Of a stretch of DNA of 64,000 bases, positions 48,034 to 59,018 are shown piece by piece (within the stretch, counting starts at the first letter, position 1; each line of letters opens with the position of its first letter). Origin of the DNA: Scedosporium boydii (taxonomy: Eukaryota > Ascomycota > Sordariomycetes > Microascales > Microascaceae); NCBI GenBank assembly GCA_002221725.1, contig NJFT01000033.1, forward strand, positions 1 through 64,000. Direction: 5' to 3'. The position numbers and the translations under genes were made by a program. The notes below the pieces were generated by a model. It searched no databases and was not told the DNA's origin. It was given only the letters and a program-made list of their open reading frames with translations.

Positions 48034-51000
48034 TCAGGGAAGCGGCATCTTGCTACTAGAGGCCTTCGCATTAACATCGGCACCAGCTTCTAGAAGCACC
48101 CGTATCACAGTGTCGTTGCCATGTATTGAAGCCCAGTGAAGCGCCGTCTCACCACCAGAGGCCTCCGCATTAACATCAGCACCAGCTCCTAGAAGCACCG
48201 GTATCACGGTGCCGTGGTCCTCCATTGAAGCTAAGTGAAGCGGTGTTATACCATCTGAGTCCTTCACATTAACATCAGCACCAGCTTCTAGAAGCACCGG
48301 TATCACGGTGTTGTTGCTATGCATTAAAGCCCAGTGAAGCGGCGTCCTACCACCAGAGGTCTTCACATTGACATCAGCACCAGCTTCTAGAAGCACCCGT
48401 ATCACAGTGTTATTGCCATACATTGAAGCCCAGTGAAGCGGCGTCTCACTATTAGGGGTCTTCGCATTGACATCAGCACCAGCTTCTAGAAGCACCTGTA
48501 TCACACTGTTGTTGCCATGCATTAAAGCCCAGTGAAGCGGCGTCCTACCACTAGAGGTCTTCGCATTGACATCAGCACCAGCTTCTAGAAGCACCTGTAT
48601 CACAGTGTTGTTGCCATGCATTGAAGCCCTGTGAAGTGGCGTCTCACTGTCAGAGGTCTTCGCATTAACATCAGCACCAGCTTCTAGAAGCACCTGTATC
48701 ACAATGTTGTTGCCATGCATTGAAGCCCAGTGAAGCGGCGTCCCACTACCAGAGGTCTTCGCATTGACATCAGCACCAGCTCCTAGAAGCTGCTGTACTA
48801 TAGTATCGAAGCCGCCCATGGAAGCCCGGTGAAGCGCCGTCATCCCGGGAAAGTCCTTCGCATTAATGTCGTCACCGACACCAGCCTCAAGAAGCAGCTG
48901 GACTGTAGTATCGTGGTCATTCTCAGAAGCCCAGTGAAGTGGAGTCTTGCCGTCAGAGGCCTTCGCATTAACATCAGCACCAGCATCTAGAAGCCGCCGT
49001 ATGATAGTATTGTGGCCGCGCTTAGAAGCCCAGTGAAGTGGCGTCATGCCATCAGAGTCCTTCACGTTAGCATCGGCACCGATATCAGCCCTGAGAAGTA
49101 GCTGTACTAGAGCATCGCAGTCCTCCATGGAAGCCAAGTGAAGTGGTGTCCAGCTGAACCTATGGTCCTCCCTGCTGGCTTGATATGCAGTGACAAGCTC
49201 ACGCTGTGCTGTACGGCGATCAGGATGATCCTCTTCTAGCGTCTTCGCCCATACCACGGCAATGATCCCAAGGAACTTGATGGCATTGTAATCCTGTTTG
49301 TTAGCTTGGTATGCCTGTGCGAGCCTGTGATGCCATGTGAGGTGATCTGCCGGAGTTAGATTGACAGCCTCTTCGAGTAACTGAATAGATTGTTTAAGGT
49401 CGCTTATATCACCGGTTTTGGCGAATCTGTGGCTAAGCCCAACTCCAAGGTCCTCGAGTAGCCTCGCCCGGTCGGGATGATCGACTGGGGTTAGGTCGAC
49501 CGCCCCTTGGAGGGATTGGATAGATATGTTGAGATCGCTTATATCACCGATCTTGTCGTACCTGCAGCTATACTCAACCCCACGGCGCTTGCGTAGTTCC
49601 GCCGTGTCAGGAAGAACTCCTGGGGTTAGCCCGGGGTTTTTTAAGGCTAGCCCAATAGAATCTCTGAGATAAGCCACGGCCCTGCCCCGCCGGTCTTGGC
49701 TGACTTGCTTGGGCTTGTAATGGTCTAGAGCAGATGTGTGATCGCCTCCAAGAGCCTTCGCCTTGCCTTCCTCTGTAAATAGGACATCATCCGATGGCTG
49801 CGCTATGCTTGCGGGCGGGGGGGGCCTGGGACTCTCGAATGCGAGGACTGAGGGATCGCGATGTATAATGGCATTCAAATCATCCTCAATGGCGACGTTC
49901 GACTCGGCATCAACTTCATCTGTTGAGCGTATGGGGACTGCAAACAAGGCTAGCTGCTCCAAGTGAGAACCTAGGTGTCGTTTGAAGTCTGTGGGAGTAA
50001 CTGTGAGGATGGGCTCGGGCCCATTAGAAGGAATGGAAGCCCTTTTTTGGAGGCGGTCAATCCACTCCGTGCAGCATGGGCAATCCGAAGCGGGTATCTG
50101 GTCGATGGACTTTTGGGCTATCTTGATGATGGCCTGCTCGCCACCGATTTCTAGTATATCGGCGTGATGTTGCTGAACATGAGTAAGGTAACGCTCTCGG
50201 TGCGGAAACGTGTCACCTCTGCAGAACTGGCAGACATAGGTAACGCGGTGGTACTGCATTTCATGATCAAACCATTCGTTGATATCACCGAAGTACGGAG
50301 CATCGCAGTCCTTAAATGTGCAAACATAGGAACGGAGGTCAGAAAAGACATGCCGTCTCCATGATGGCTCATCCTTGAACTTCCGAATTCTCAAACAGAA
50401 TGGGCATTCCACTTCTCCCTTAGAACCTGATCGCAGGTCATTGAGCCTCGGAATTCTAGAGGTAATCGGCGAATCATCAACGTCATCTATGGGACGAGAT
50501 ATTGTTGTGTAAGACTCAGCCTCGCTCTCAAGATCCGACTCTTCTTCTATAGGAAGCAACTTAGGTGTGATGTGTCTCGGCGCTGGGCTCGAAGGTTCCT
50601 TGAAAAATGTGGACGGCGAACCGGAACAGTCGTGTGGCTGTTCTTCGCTCAGATCGGTTGCCGTTTCCTGATGAGGTGCTGCGGGATTGAGTGTCTCTCC
50701 AGGTATGAAGCTGCCCTTAAGTTTCTGGTGGTGGCCTTGGATGTATCTTAGGTAATGTCGGCGTCGGGTAATGGCTCGCCCGAGTCGTCTTTGGAGCCAG
50801 TCGCGTCCCTCCATCCCGAGTTTTGGATACTGCTCACCCACATGCGCAATATCGAATTGGTCGTTGAATATGTATCGACCCTCGCTCAAAGCTTTGGCGA
50901 AGAGATCTCGAGGTGCAGCTTGACGGATAAGAGTAGACGCTCTAAAGAGGCGTGTAATGCAGGCCCCAATTTCCCCAAGAAGTTCACCTTCCTCTGTTTG

Positions 51001-51399
51001 GTGTTCCGGACTGTCAGTATCGACTAGGACAGAGGCAACCTCCCCTTTCCGCACGCCAGTGACGATTTCCAAGACTGGGCAATGTCAGCTTATGATGGGC
51101 GAGGCAGAAATGACAGCAAACCTACGGTCTTTAGCGGCCCCATGGAGCGCACCGAGCAACTCTTGAATATAAGCCATAATATCGGTGGCTTCATGAAGAC
51201 GCGATTCGAGAGACATGTTCGACTCGGGCGGATGCAGGGCGCCGATGCTGCCCATCCATAGACAAAGCCTCTCTATCTCATCGCAGAGGTCCTCACTGCG
51301 GATGGCACCTTTTTGCCCATCTCGGTCGGACAGGGCTGAGGCAATGTCCTTCAGAACCGTGACACAAGTCTGAATTTGCCCCGACACAGAGGCGGCCAT
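48034..51399 (-). CDS. C2H2-like zinc finger / TPR / ankyrin-repeat protein (fungal NLR-like architecture)
   Basis: Predicted 1104 aa; one intron, 51075-51125 (GTAGGT donor, CAG acceptor). Domains in order: a helical N-terminal module (about 1-210) of the type found before acuF-like zinc fingers, with RRLGRAITRRRHYLRYIQGHHQKL; Cys/His-rich fingers (about 310-460: CPFCLRIRK, CTFKDCDAPYFG, CQFCRG) ending HLEQLALFAVP; TPR-like segments (about 560-720) with the GDISDL motif seen in NB-TPR proteins; then eleven ankyrin repeats (about 730-1100). No NACHT or NB-ARC motif was found, so it is NLR-like only in its sensor parts. Ankyrin units 4-11 are nearly identical, most exactly 99 bp, pointing to recent expansion or gene conversion. 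Divergent from the DUF7580 gene at 337 bp. The biological role is inferred and may be non-self recognition or simply scaffolding. Confidence 0.8.
48073..48865. repeat. Tandem 99-bp coding repeat (ankyrin units)
   Basis: The shared core (GACATCAGCACCAGCTTCTA and close variants) recurs at 48073, 48172, 48271, 48370, 48469, 48568, 48667 and 48766, an exact 99-bp period over eight units. Older, more divergent units continue to about 49160. Conservation at nucleotide level, including silent sites, exceeds what protein constraint needs. Confidence 0.92.
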
Positions 51400-51736
51400 T
51401 ATATCGGATATCTCAACCGTGGTGTTCGAGCCGTGGATGAAAGTTAAGTAGGCTTTGCTCCAGGTACGAAGTAGAAGAGACGTTCTCAAGCGCCAGGACA
51501 AGCGAGACCACAAATGACCACATGACGACCACAATTCGAGTCCGGAGACGCCACTTGCTGCCAAGGAGCTGCATCTTGAGGTGGTACAAAGCGGGGTACC
51601 AAGGTGGATGGCATCAATATGGGAGCCAAACACCACCCCAGAGCCTTGCACTCATCCGACGAGAATCGAAGGCAAGCCCAATGCCAATATTTCCCTCATC
51701 TCCTCGTTCGCCACCGGTTCTATCGAATGCAGTCAA
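51400..51736. promoter_or_regulatory. Shared divergent promoter region of ankyrin and DUF7580 genes
   Basis: Only 337 bp separate the two start codons, so the genes probably share control sequence. It contains one exact TACGAAGTA word at 51465-51473, the only copy outside the 19-38 kb part of the window. No TATA box is obvious. Confidence 0.5.
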
Positions 51737-53536
51737 ATGAGTGGTTTCGAAATCGCCGGGATTGTCCTTGGGGCATTTCCCCTCATCATTTCTGGTCTTG
51801 AGCACTGGCGTGAAGTCGCTCGGATCGGCGGTTTCTTCTGGAGGATACGGAAAGAACATTCCAAGTGTCTCTTGGATGTAAATTTTCATAGGTCCTGGTA
51901 TCATCAGAACTTGAAAGAGCTTCTACTATCAATCGTCGACGATGCAGATGACGTGGATCGTTTGATAAGTGAACCGGGCGGTAAAGACTGGAGCAGCAAG
52001 CCGCTTCAGTCGCGCTTGGAGGGACGGCTTCAAGAGTCGTACGGCTTGTATATGGAGATCGTCCGTGAAATGAACGAGACAGCCGAGGAGATGAAGAAGA
52101 AGCTGGCCCTCGACAATACCTCTATTCAAAGCAAGCTATCGCCGCCAAAGCAGGAGAGTCAAAGCCGGTCCTCAAGTCCCAACTCCCTCGCCCAGACCGC
52201 AAAATTGGCATCACTGAAATCAAAGTACGACTACGAGACATTTCGAATCAAATTTAGCTTGGGTGGACTAGTACGGGAGGACCTTCTTGCGCAAATGAAG
52301 AAGTGTAACAAACGGTTAGAGAAACTCCTTGCGTCGAGCAAGGTAACCGCCCTCCAGAATGCCGTTCCTGTCAAACCGAAGAATTCCGCTTTGGAAGCGT
52401 TGCTCAAAACCGCGTGGGAGAAGTCAGACCTACTTTTCAAGGCCCTGCACAACTCTTGGCAGTGCTCCTGTCTGGAGTACCACTTCGCCAATCTCCGACT
52501 TGAGCACCGTACATTTGTGGACATTTACTTCGAAGTCATCCTCACGTCTATTACTCCACCATCCCACGAGAATCCCGGATGGACTTGGAGAGAGTTACGA
52601 TGTGTTCAGACGACCGACTGCCCCACGGCCCAAGAGTACGTGAACATTTTTGTCCCAGCTCAATCGCCGCGCTGTCAAGCCACTTCCGTAACGGTGAAGG
52701 GACTGCCGCCGACCTCAGCCGTGCAAGAAAAGGAATTAGTGACGCGGAGCAGGGTGTCATTGGAGCGAAAGAAGGTAACTTTCAGACTGCTATCTCCGAC
52801 AGTACCATTCCTAGCTAACTAGCCTCACAAGCTCTGTCAATGTCTAAGTGATGAAGAGATTGCTAAGTGTGTCAAATGTGTTGGCATCATCAGTCATGAT
52901 AACGAAGCGTACCACCTCCACCGGCTCGCAAAGGAGAACTTTCTATATGATAGTGGCATATTAACACTAGATCGGATCCTCTCCTGCGACTTCGAAGGCA
53001 AATTTACCCGACGTCAACGCTACTCTGTTGCTCTGGTTATCGCTTCCTCGGTGGCCCAGCTCCAGTTCACTTCGTGGCTCAGAACTTGCCTTACAAAGCG
53101 GGACATTTTCTTTTTCTCATGCGGTGATGGCAGCATACAATACCACGCCCCTTTCATACGCCAAGGCTTTAGACTCTGCCATCCCGCTTCCTCAGGCGCT
53201 GATCCCAGCGATTACAACTTCTATTCGCTCGGCATTCTCCTTCTTGAGCTCTGCTTCGCTCGGCGACTCGAGGACCATCCACTGCGCAAAGAACTTCCCG
53301 AGGGACGCGAACGTGTGAAGCAAGCCTGCGATCTCATGGCCGCGCTGAAGTGGTCTAAAACTGTGGCTGATGAAGGGGGCGAGGATTATGCTTCCGCTGT
53401 AAAGTGGTGCTTCACAGAGGCAAATTTCGCGCATGAGTCTTGGCGGAGAGTAATGGTCAAGAACGTTATCAGGCCGCTGGAGATGTGCCAGGAGCACTTT
53501 AAGGCGGCATCTGGTGTCAGATATCTCGCTCAATAG
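51737..53536 (+). CDS. DUF7580 pseudokinase-like protein with hydrophobic N-terminus
   Basis: Predicted 580 aa; one intron, 52775-52831 (GTAACT donor, ACAAG acceptor; an in-frame alternative AG at 52822 lies too close to the branch site). The N-terminus MSGFEIAGIVLGAFPLIISG is the usual opening of fungal DUF7580 proteins and recalls HeLo-like membrane-targeting helices (inference). A helical region to about 300 follows. The C-terminal half has LCQCLSDEE, RYSVALVIASSVAQL and YNFYSLGILLLELCF, the last matching the kinase helix F region. I see no HRD or DFG motif, so it looks catalytically dead. The family is linked to fungal incompatibility-type genes by architecture; no function is proven. Frame and length are intact. 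Confidence 0.83.
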
Positions 53537-53940
53537 AGACATAAGGTCTGAGGGTCCTGCAGAGACGGCAACAGTGGTCGCTACCTGATTCTCATTGTGA
53601 GCGTCGGAAAGAAAAGTATGTCTTCAGTCCAAGAGTTTTCTTTCTTCTTTTTAGTTTATCAGCAATGATGATTTTGCCGTATGGTATATGCCCCGCGATG
53701 CTAGACTCAACAACCGAGCGAGGAGGCCGCATGTCCTAACGAGACTGGAAAATAAAACGTGCTTGTCAATATCAATCCCTCCGTACACAGAACTATATCC
53801 CGCCTCACCCTGCACTCCCCATCCAAAACACCTCGCCTTAGAGCATCCAAAATGTAAATAAAAAAAAAATATGAAAAAACCCGAACTACATCCCAGGAAT
53901 AAACAATGCGCCCCTGAAAAATAAACCTCCCTCTCCCATC
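53537..53940. other. Convergent 3' region of DUF7580 and BTB genes
   Basis: 404 bp between two converging stop codons. An A-rich run near 53860 suits the 3' untranslated end of the BTB gene. No gene seen. Confidence 0.55.
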
Positions 53941-55584
53941 CTAAGAATTCAAGAACCCGCGCGCATCATTCCTCCCCCTCTCCGAAGTCATCGCATCAAG
54001 CTTCACAGCCAAAAGCACACACTCCAACGAACTCTTCGGATTCGTCGTCGACCCCTGTATCCTCAGCCTCCACTGACCCCTCCTCACGATCCACTCCGCG
54101 AAGGGCACGGCGGCAGCGTTGGCATCGAGGTCTGCGTGGCTGTAGGGCTGGCCGTCCAGCGTGATGGCCGTATCGGGCTCGATCACCACGCTGACGAAGT
54201 CGTCGCCGCTGAGAGGTGTGCTCCCGGGCGACGCCGGCTGGCTGTTCGCGCCGCCCGTGGCCATGAGGAGGCCCAGCGGGCGCGTGGTAGGCGGCAGGTT
54301 CAGCTTCGTCGCGATGACCTCGAAGAGGCGCGTCACCCTCGTGCGAACCTCACCGAAAAACTCGGCCCGCGCCACGGAGGCGATGAAATGGAGCCGAGTA
54401 GTCTCGCCGCCGATCTCGAGGACCAGCTCGGAAGCCTGGTCATCGACGAAAGGCCGTGCGTAGTTGACCCAGGCAACGGGGGAATCCGCGGGGGTCGCGG
54501 GTCCCTCCTTGAGGATGCTAATGCCGCTCTTGAGGATGTCCTCTACGCGTATCACGATCTCCTTCTTCTGGCGGGTTTGGTTGAAGCTGATGTGGTGTGG
54601 GATGAGCCTCTGCTCGAGACCCTTGAAGTTGAAGTAGCGGCAGTCGCGGAGCAGCTCGGCGCGGTGGGCGTCATTGCGGATGTGGACGGGGTAGCCCTTG
54701 AGAAGCTGGAGGATCTCGGCGAAGGTGTCGGCGGATCGGTGGGGTACGGAGGGTGGGAGGATGGAGGGCGGGCGTATTAAGCCTTCGCGGTCGAGGCCGG
54801 GGAACAGGTCTGTGGGGTTGGAGAAGAAGGCGCCGAAGCCGAGGGAGAAGAAGTTGGGCGAGTTGCCGGGGTCGCTGAAGATGTCGCGGGGGATTTGGAA
54901 TTCGCGGTGGCCGATGCATATAAAGATGGACTCCTCGTAGAGCTGTGATATCAACTTGGGCACTGTGGAGAGGGCGAGGAAATCTACGGTTAGGTACGGA
55001 TCTAGATATGTGGGCCATGTGTGACCAGACCCTGGGACTGGGCATCCATACAATTATAGAATTGCGCATCGGCAAATAGCCTCACAAAGTGCGTGCCGTC
55101 GCGGGGCTGGACATGGTAGCCTTGCAGATGAAGGGCAATGTCTCGGAATGTCTCGGGATCGCGGTCGATGTAGAGGGTGCGGATGGCAGAGGTGGGGTCC
55201 TCGCCATTGCTTTCGGCGGTCTTGAGTTGGCAGAGGAAGTATTGCGAAAAGTAGGAAGGAGCTAGATGTGATTGTCATCCGAAGAAGTTAGCACACCGAC
55301 TCGAATTCCTAGATTTATTCTATCACACAGGGGGACGGCGAGCTGGCGAATAGTTTGCGAAGCAGAGAGCCATCGCCAAGGGAGGCTCCAATATCAAATG
55401 GAATGCGGGGTCGTGGTCCAGCCCTACCGTCAGAGGAGAGAGAGGCTCCGGAAAGCTTGAACAGCTCGGTACCAATTTGTATAGGGAACACCCGCTCGTG
55501 TGGGAGGATCTTGGGGATTCGAGATATCGTGGTTTCGTTGTGGGCGTCGACCTCGTGGCCCGGGAAATCTGGAGATGTGTCCAT
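53941..55584 (-). CDS. BTB/POZ domain protein with two BTB-like segments
   Basis: Predicted 462 aa from three exons: 55584-55428, 55261-55052 and 54962-53941 (introns 55262-55427 and 54963-55051). The first BTB-like segment runs across the first splice: FPIQIGTELFKLSGASLSSD joins APSYFSQYF, then RTLYIDRDPETFRDIALHLQ and RLFADAQFYN. The second begins FICIGHREFQIPRDIF and includes NFFSLGFGAFF. Such proteins, related to potassium-channel tetramerisation (T1) BTB folds, mediate oligomerisation or act as cullin-3 adaptors; which applies here is unknown. The open frame extends 11 codons upstream of 55584 without an ATG, so 55584 is the first usable start. The reading is well supported because both splices rebuild conserved BTB sequence. 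Confidence 0.82.
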
Positions 55585-56616
55585 CGCTCTAGGGACTAGA
55601 GAAATAGAAACCGACAAGGAGTTTGAAATCTAGGCAGATCAATTAATGAAAGCAATTGATCAACTCGAGGAGAAGAAAAATGGGCCGGTTGGAGGTCGTT
55701 GTCGAGGGAAAGTTTTATGCGGTCGCGCAAAGGTCCAAAGCTGTCGGGAAGCAACTGGACCTCGTGGGTGATGATGACTTGTCGCGGAGCAAACGGCGAA
55801 GCATTTAGAGATAATGAAGACCCTGTGGGATTTGTGGTGCTGCTCGTCCAGTCCCCCTCCAAGTTTCGCAAGTCGGTCAAATTAATGGACCATTAATATG
55901 AAAGAGAGCAATGATGATTTACCAGAATCGGGTCTGGTCAGGAATTTAACTCTGAAGAAAAAAGAACGGCGTGTTTGGGATTTGATGTAGCAGGCAGTCC
56001 TCGTCAGGAAAGTTGCTTTCTAATTGTTGAGAAAAATAAAATAAGAAAAATAAAATAAAATAAAACACCTGTAAATTTATTCCTAGGGACGACGAGAGAT
56101 CCGAATTGTCAAGATCTTTTAAGAGTAGCACATTAAAGTCGTAATTGGTAATACCAACGTCTTCCTCCCAGCCCACACATCTGAGCCATCACATTATCAC
56201 TGAGCTCCTTTTTTCAACCTCTCATGTTCCACAGGTGACGATGAAACTACACCTCACATCAATAGATCCACCTCTCTGCCTCCCTCCCTCTCTTCTCCTC
56301 TCACATCTTCGGCGTAATCTCGAGCCAGGCCTGTACAGCCGACAATGTTGCATTCCCGGCCGAGTCGCTGAAGCAAGCTTTGTAATTCTCTGGCTTAATA
56401 TATAGTATCGCACCTTCCGTTCGAGGCGAGAGCGTATATATATGTCCCGGGAAGCTGTGTGGCCGAGAGATTATTGATTACTATTCTCAAAGTTGACATC
56501 TCGTCAAGTGCCCCTCTCTTATATAGCCATATTGAATCTTTCACACAGGACACATGCACACCCCGTCATCTACATCTACATACACACTCTCAACGTTCAT
56601 CGACCTCCATCCCACC
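55585..56616. other. 1.0-kb intergenic region (BTB upstream / NLP 3' side)
   Basis: No gene supported. An A-rich stretch at about 56030-56065 (AAATAAAATAAAA-type) and a TATATATA run at about 56435 are visible. The region lies upstream of the BTB gene and downstream of the NPP1-type gene. Confidence 0.55.
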
Positions 56617-57399
56617 CTAAAGCGCCGCACTCGCCAACTGGTTCCCAAAAGTCGAATCCTTAAACGGCACGGTCGCATCCCCAAAGTCCGTGTCCGTCAA
56701 GGCCTTCCTCGCCGCATCCGTCAAGCTCTCCCAAGCCACCAGCGGCTGCGTCCCACCCACTGTCGACGTGAAAATCAACTGGTGGTTCACGGGCCAGTAG
56801 CTAATATACCCAACCGTGGGATGTGTCCCCGACATGTCGGGCGACGTACTCTTGTCGTGTCCACCATGCTGCGAGACGGCCACGCCAAGGACGGACGCCG
56901 ACGTGCTTGCGCCCGAGAGCCACACGACGATGTTTTCCCACTCGTGTCGGTGGCCGAGGCCGGAGGACGGCGAGTCTTTGGGCATGTACCAGGAGTACAT
57001 GATGGCGAAGGCGGTGCCGTATTGTGCGCTACGGACGTATACTTGGCCGGTGCTACTGGAGCAGCCGCCTTCGGGGGAGCCGCTGGGGGAGAGACCGCCG
57101 CTATATTCAAATTGTGAGCGGATCTTGAATAAAAGTTGTAACGAGAATGGTGTGTTCTTCACATACCTGGTGTCGCCGTCGGCTTCTACGGCCGGGAATG
57201 GCACGCAACCGTTAAAGACCTTGAGATACGGCTTGTGCTTGAGGTAGAGTTCGCCGATAGTCCCAGCGGGGACGGTCTCTGGGAAGCCCACGACGGCGTC
57301 GTGGTTGATGACACTCCGCCTCTCGACTGGCCTGCCAGTAGCTATGCCACTGATTGCCGCGAGGCAGGAAAGTGTAGTCAGAAGTCCTTGGCGAAGCAT
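56617..57399 (-). CDS. NPP1/NLP-type secreted necrosis-inducing protein
   Basis: Predicted 238 aa; one 66-nt intron at 57101-57166 (GTATGT donor, TAG acceptor) that is frame-neutral, so the frame is also open if it is retained. NLPs are secreted by plant-associated microbes; cytolytic members bind plant sphingolipids at the outer membrane, while others have no toxic activity. Seen: a hydrophobic signal peptide of about 22 residues with a following dibasic ERR (possible propeptide), the family heptapeptide as GHRHEWE (Asp to Glu at the usual GHRHDWE position), and two cysteines (NGC and GGCSS) as in type 1 members. Upstream sequence is shared with the divergent GNAT gene. The gene looks complete with no frame break. 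Activity cannot be judged from sequence. Confidence 0.9.
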   Translation of the reverse strand: MLRQGLLTTLSCLAAISGIATGRPVERRSVINHDAVVGFPETVPAGTIGELYLKHKPYLKVFNGCVPFPAVEADGDTRYVKNTPFSLQLLFKIRSQFEYSGGLSPSGSPEGGCSSSTGQVYVRSAQYGTAFAIMYSWYMPKDSPSSGLGHRHEWENIVVWLSGASTSASVLGVAVSQHGGHDKSTSPDMSGTHPTVGYISYWPVNHQLIFTSTVGGTQPLVAWESLTDAARKALTDTDFGDATVPFKDSTFGNQLASAAL

Positions 57400-59018
57400 G
57401 GCGGCAAGTCGTATTGGATTTGGAAAGGAGATGGCCTTGGATATCCCATCTTTTCAAGGGACCAAGTCGGATGGGATGTCCGAATGGCATCCATTTTATA
57501 CCAGCGGGCGTTACATTCACCACGATCATCAACAATCCTCATGTGAATCCGCGGTTGCGATGTGGAGTTTAGATTCGAGCGTTAAGGCGCTCCCCCACCA
57601 CGACATCGCAGGTGACAGATGGCTCTCGGACATATCTCCAATGCATCCTTACGCGGAGTTTCTTCTTCTGCCGCTTGAGGTTAGTGATGACGAGTCGTGG
57701 CGGCACATGGGGTAGTAATGTAGTAAAGGGGTGAGCCCTTTTTGGGTCCTATAAGAGTAGTACTAATGTTGATGGGGCGCTTTTCCCGAATCCGGGAATT
57801 TCGGCCGGTGTGTTGAATCGCAAAAGATATCGGCACATCCTGGTCCCCCGGTAAAGATCTGAAAATTTGCGGGGGAACCCGGTTTAGGTCACCGGGAAGA
57901 AGATGTGACGCCCGCCATGTTCTTCGAATACAAGAGAGAGGAAGGACCACGCGGTGACAGAGATGATGATGTGTGGATGTGAAGATCTCTGTTAACACGA
58001 CATTTGAAGCGGCTTTGCAACCTAGACAAAGAGGGCAATTTTGAATAACAGCGAGGGAAATAAGATTCGAAATAAATAATACAATTAAATCCCATCTTAA
58101 AACACCAATTGATATGATTTGGCCACCCGTAGAGTTGGGGAGAGGACGTGAGCAGAAGAAGGACGACCAAGGCGCATCCCGGCCGTTGAAGCGATATGAT
58201 TCTAAGGACTTATCAATCCACAGTTTTCCGAAGGTCGATATATCAAGACTTGTTCGAGTGCTTCCCATGAGCAGACTTCAGGATTGTTTACTTCCTCATA
58301 CTTCATTGTACTCCTCAATTCAAAACAGAGCCTGGCGCTTACGGACTTCGGTGCATTTTACTCTTGTCAACCAATTTGATCTTTTATATCTCAATGGTTT
58401 TGATAGAGTGCTTGGAAGGTGGCCAAAGACTTAGCCGTATAAGTTTTGCTTCCTCCTTTGGCAATATCCTAGGCGGAATAAACTCAAGCTGGAGGAGACG
58501 CCATGGCACTCCCAACAAAGGACCCTTTGATAATATCATCTCCCTTGAAACGACAATACAGTTATAATGAGAAGACAGGAATCTTCAAAGATAAGGTTTC
58601 AGAAGAAGAAGGAATTACTTGGAAAAACAACATAATCAAGTGGCACTGCCAGTGAATGGCCGAATAACTTAATGATTCACGATGCTTATACATTATACAG
58701 CCCGGCTTTGTCGCTGACAGAATATCGAGAATAAAAAGCTCCTCAGTGAAGCTCTCTGTTTTTCTTCTCTGTGAAAAACCCTCATCATCTCCAAGAACAA
58801 AGAAGACCATCCTACAGACAACATAAAGTTGAGCTGAAACCCGCCCTCCAAAACAGCCAGCAGCTCCCTCAAGCTGACCGAAACCGTGATCTCGCCGAAG
58901 GAAGGCACACCGAGACAGCACACCGAAGAGCCTAAGCGCTAATCCAGATCGAGAAACTACACACACGACTCACGTGACAACGAACGTGATAACTTGACAC
59001 CTAGCAACAGCTGGCAAA
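57400..59018. other. 1.6-kb divergent intergenic region (NLP / GNAT)
   Basis: Upstream region of both flanking genes. Frames up to about 195 codons on the minus strand (57681-58268) show no domain and overlap the presumed NLP promoter. No repeat or RNA gene recognised. Confidence 0.55.

Noticed and set aside
48040..49160. Regular 99-bp repeats that could look like a CRISPR or satellite array
   Set aside because: The period is exactly 33 codons, the frame is open, and the translation is a textbook ankyrin consensus; it is coding sequence of a eukaryotic gene.
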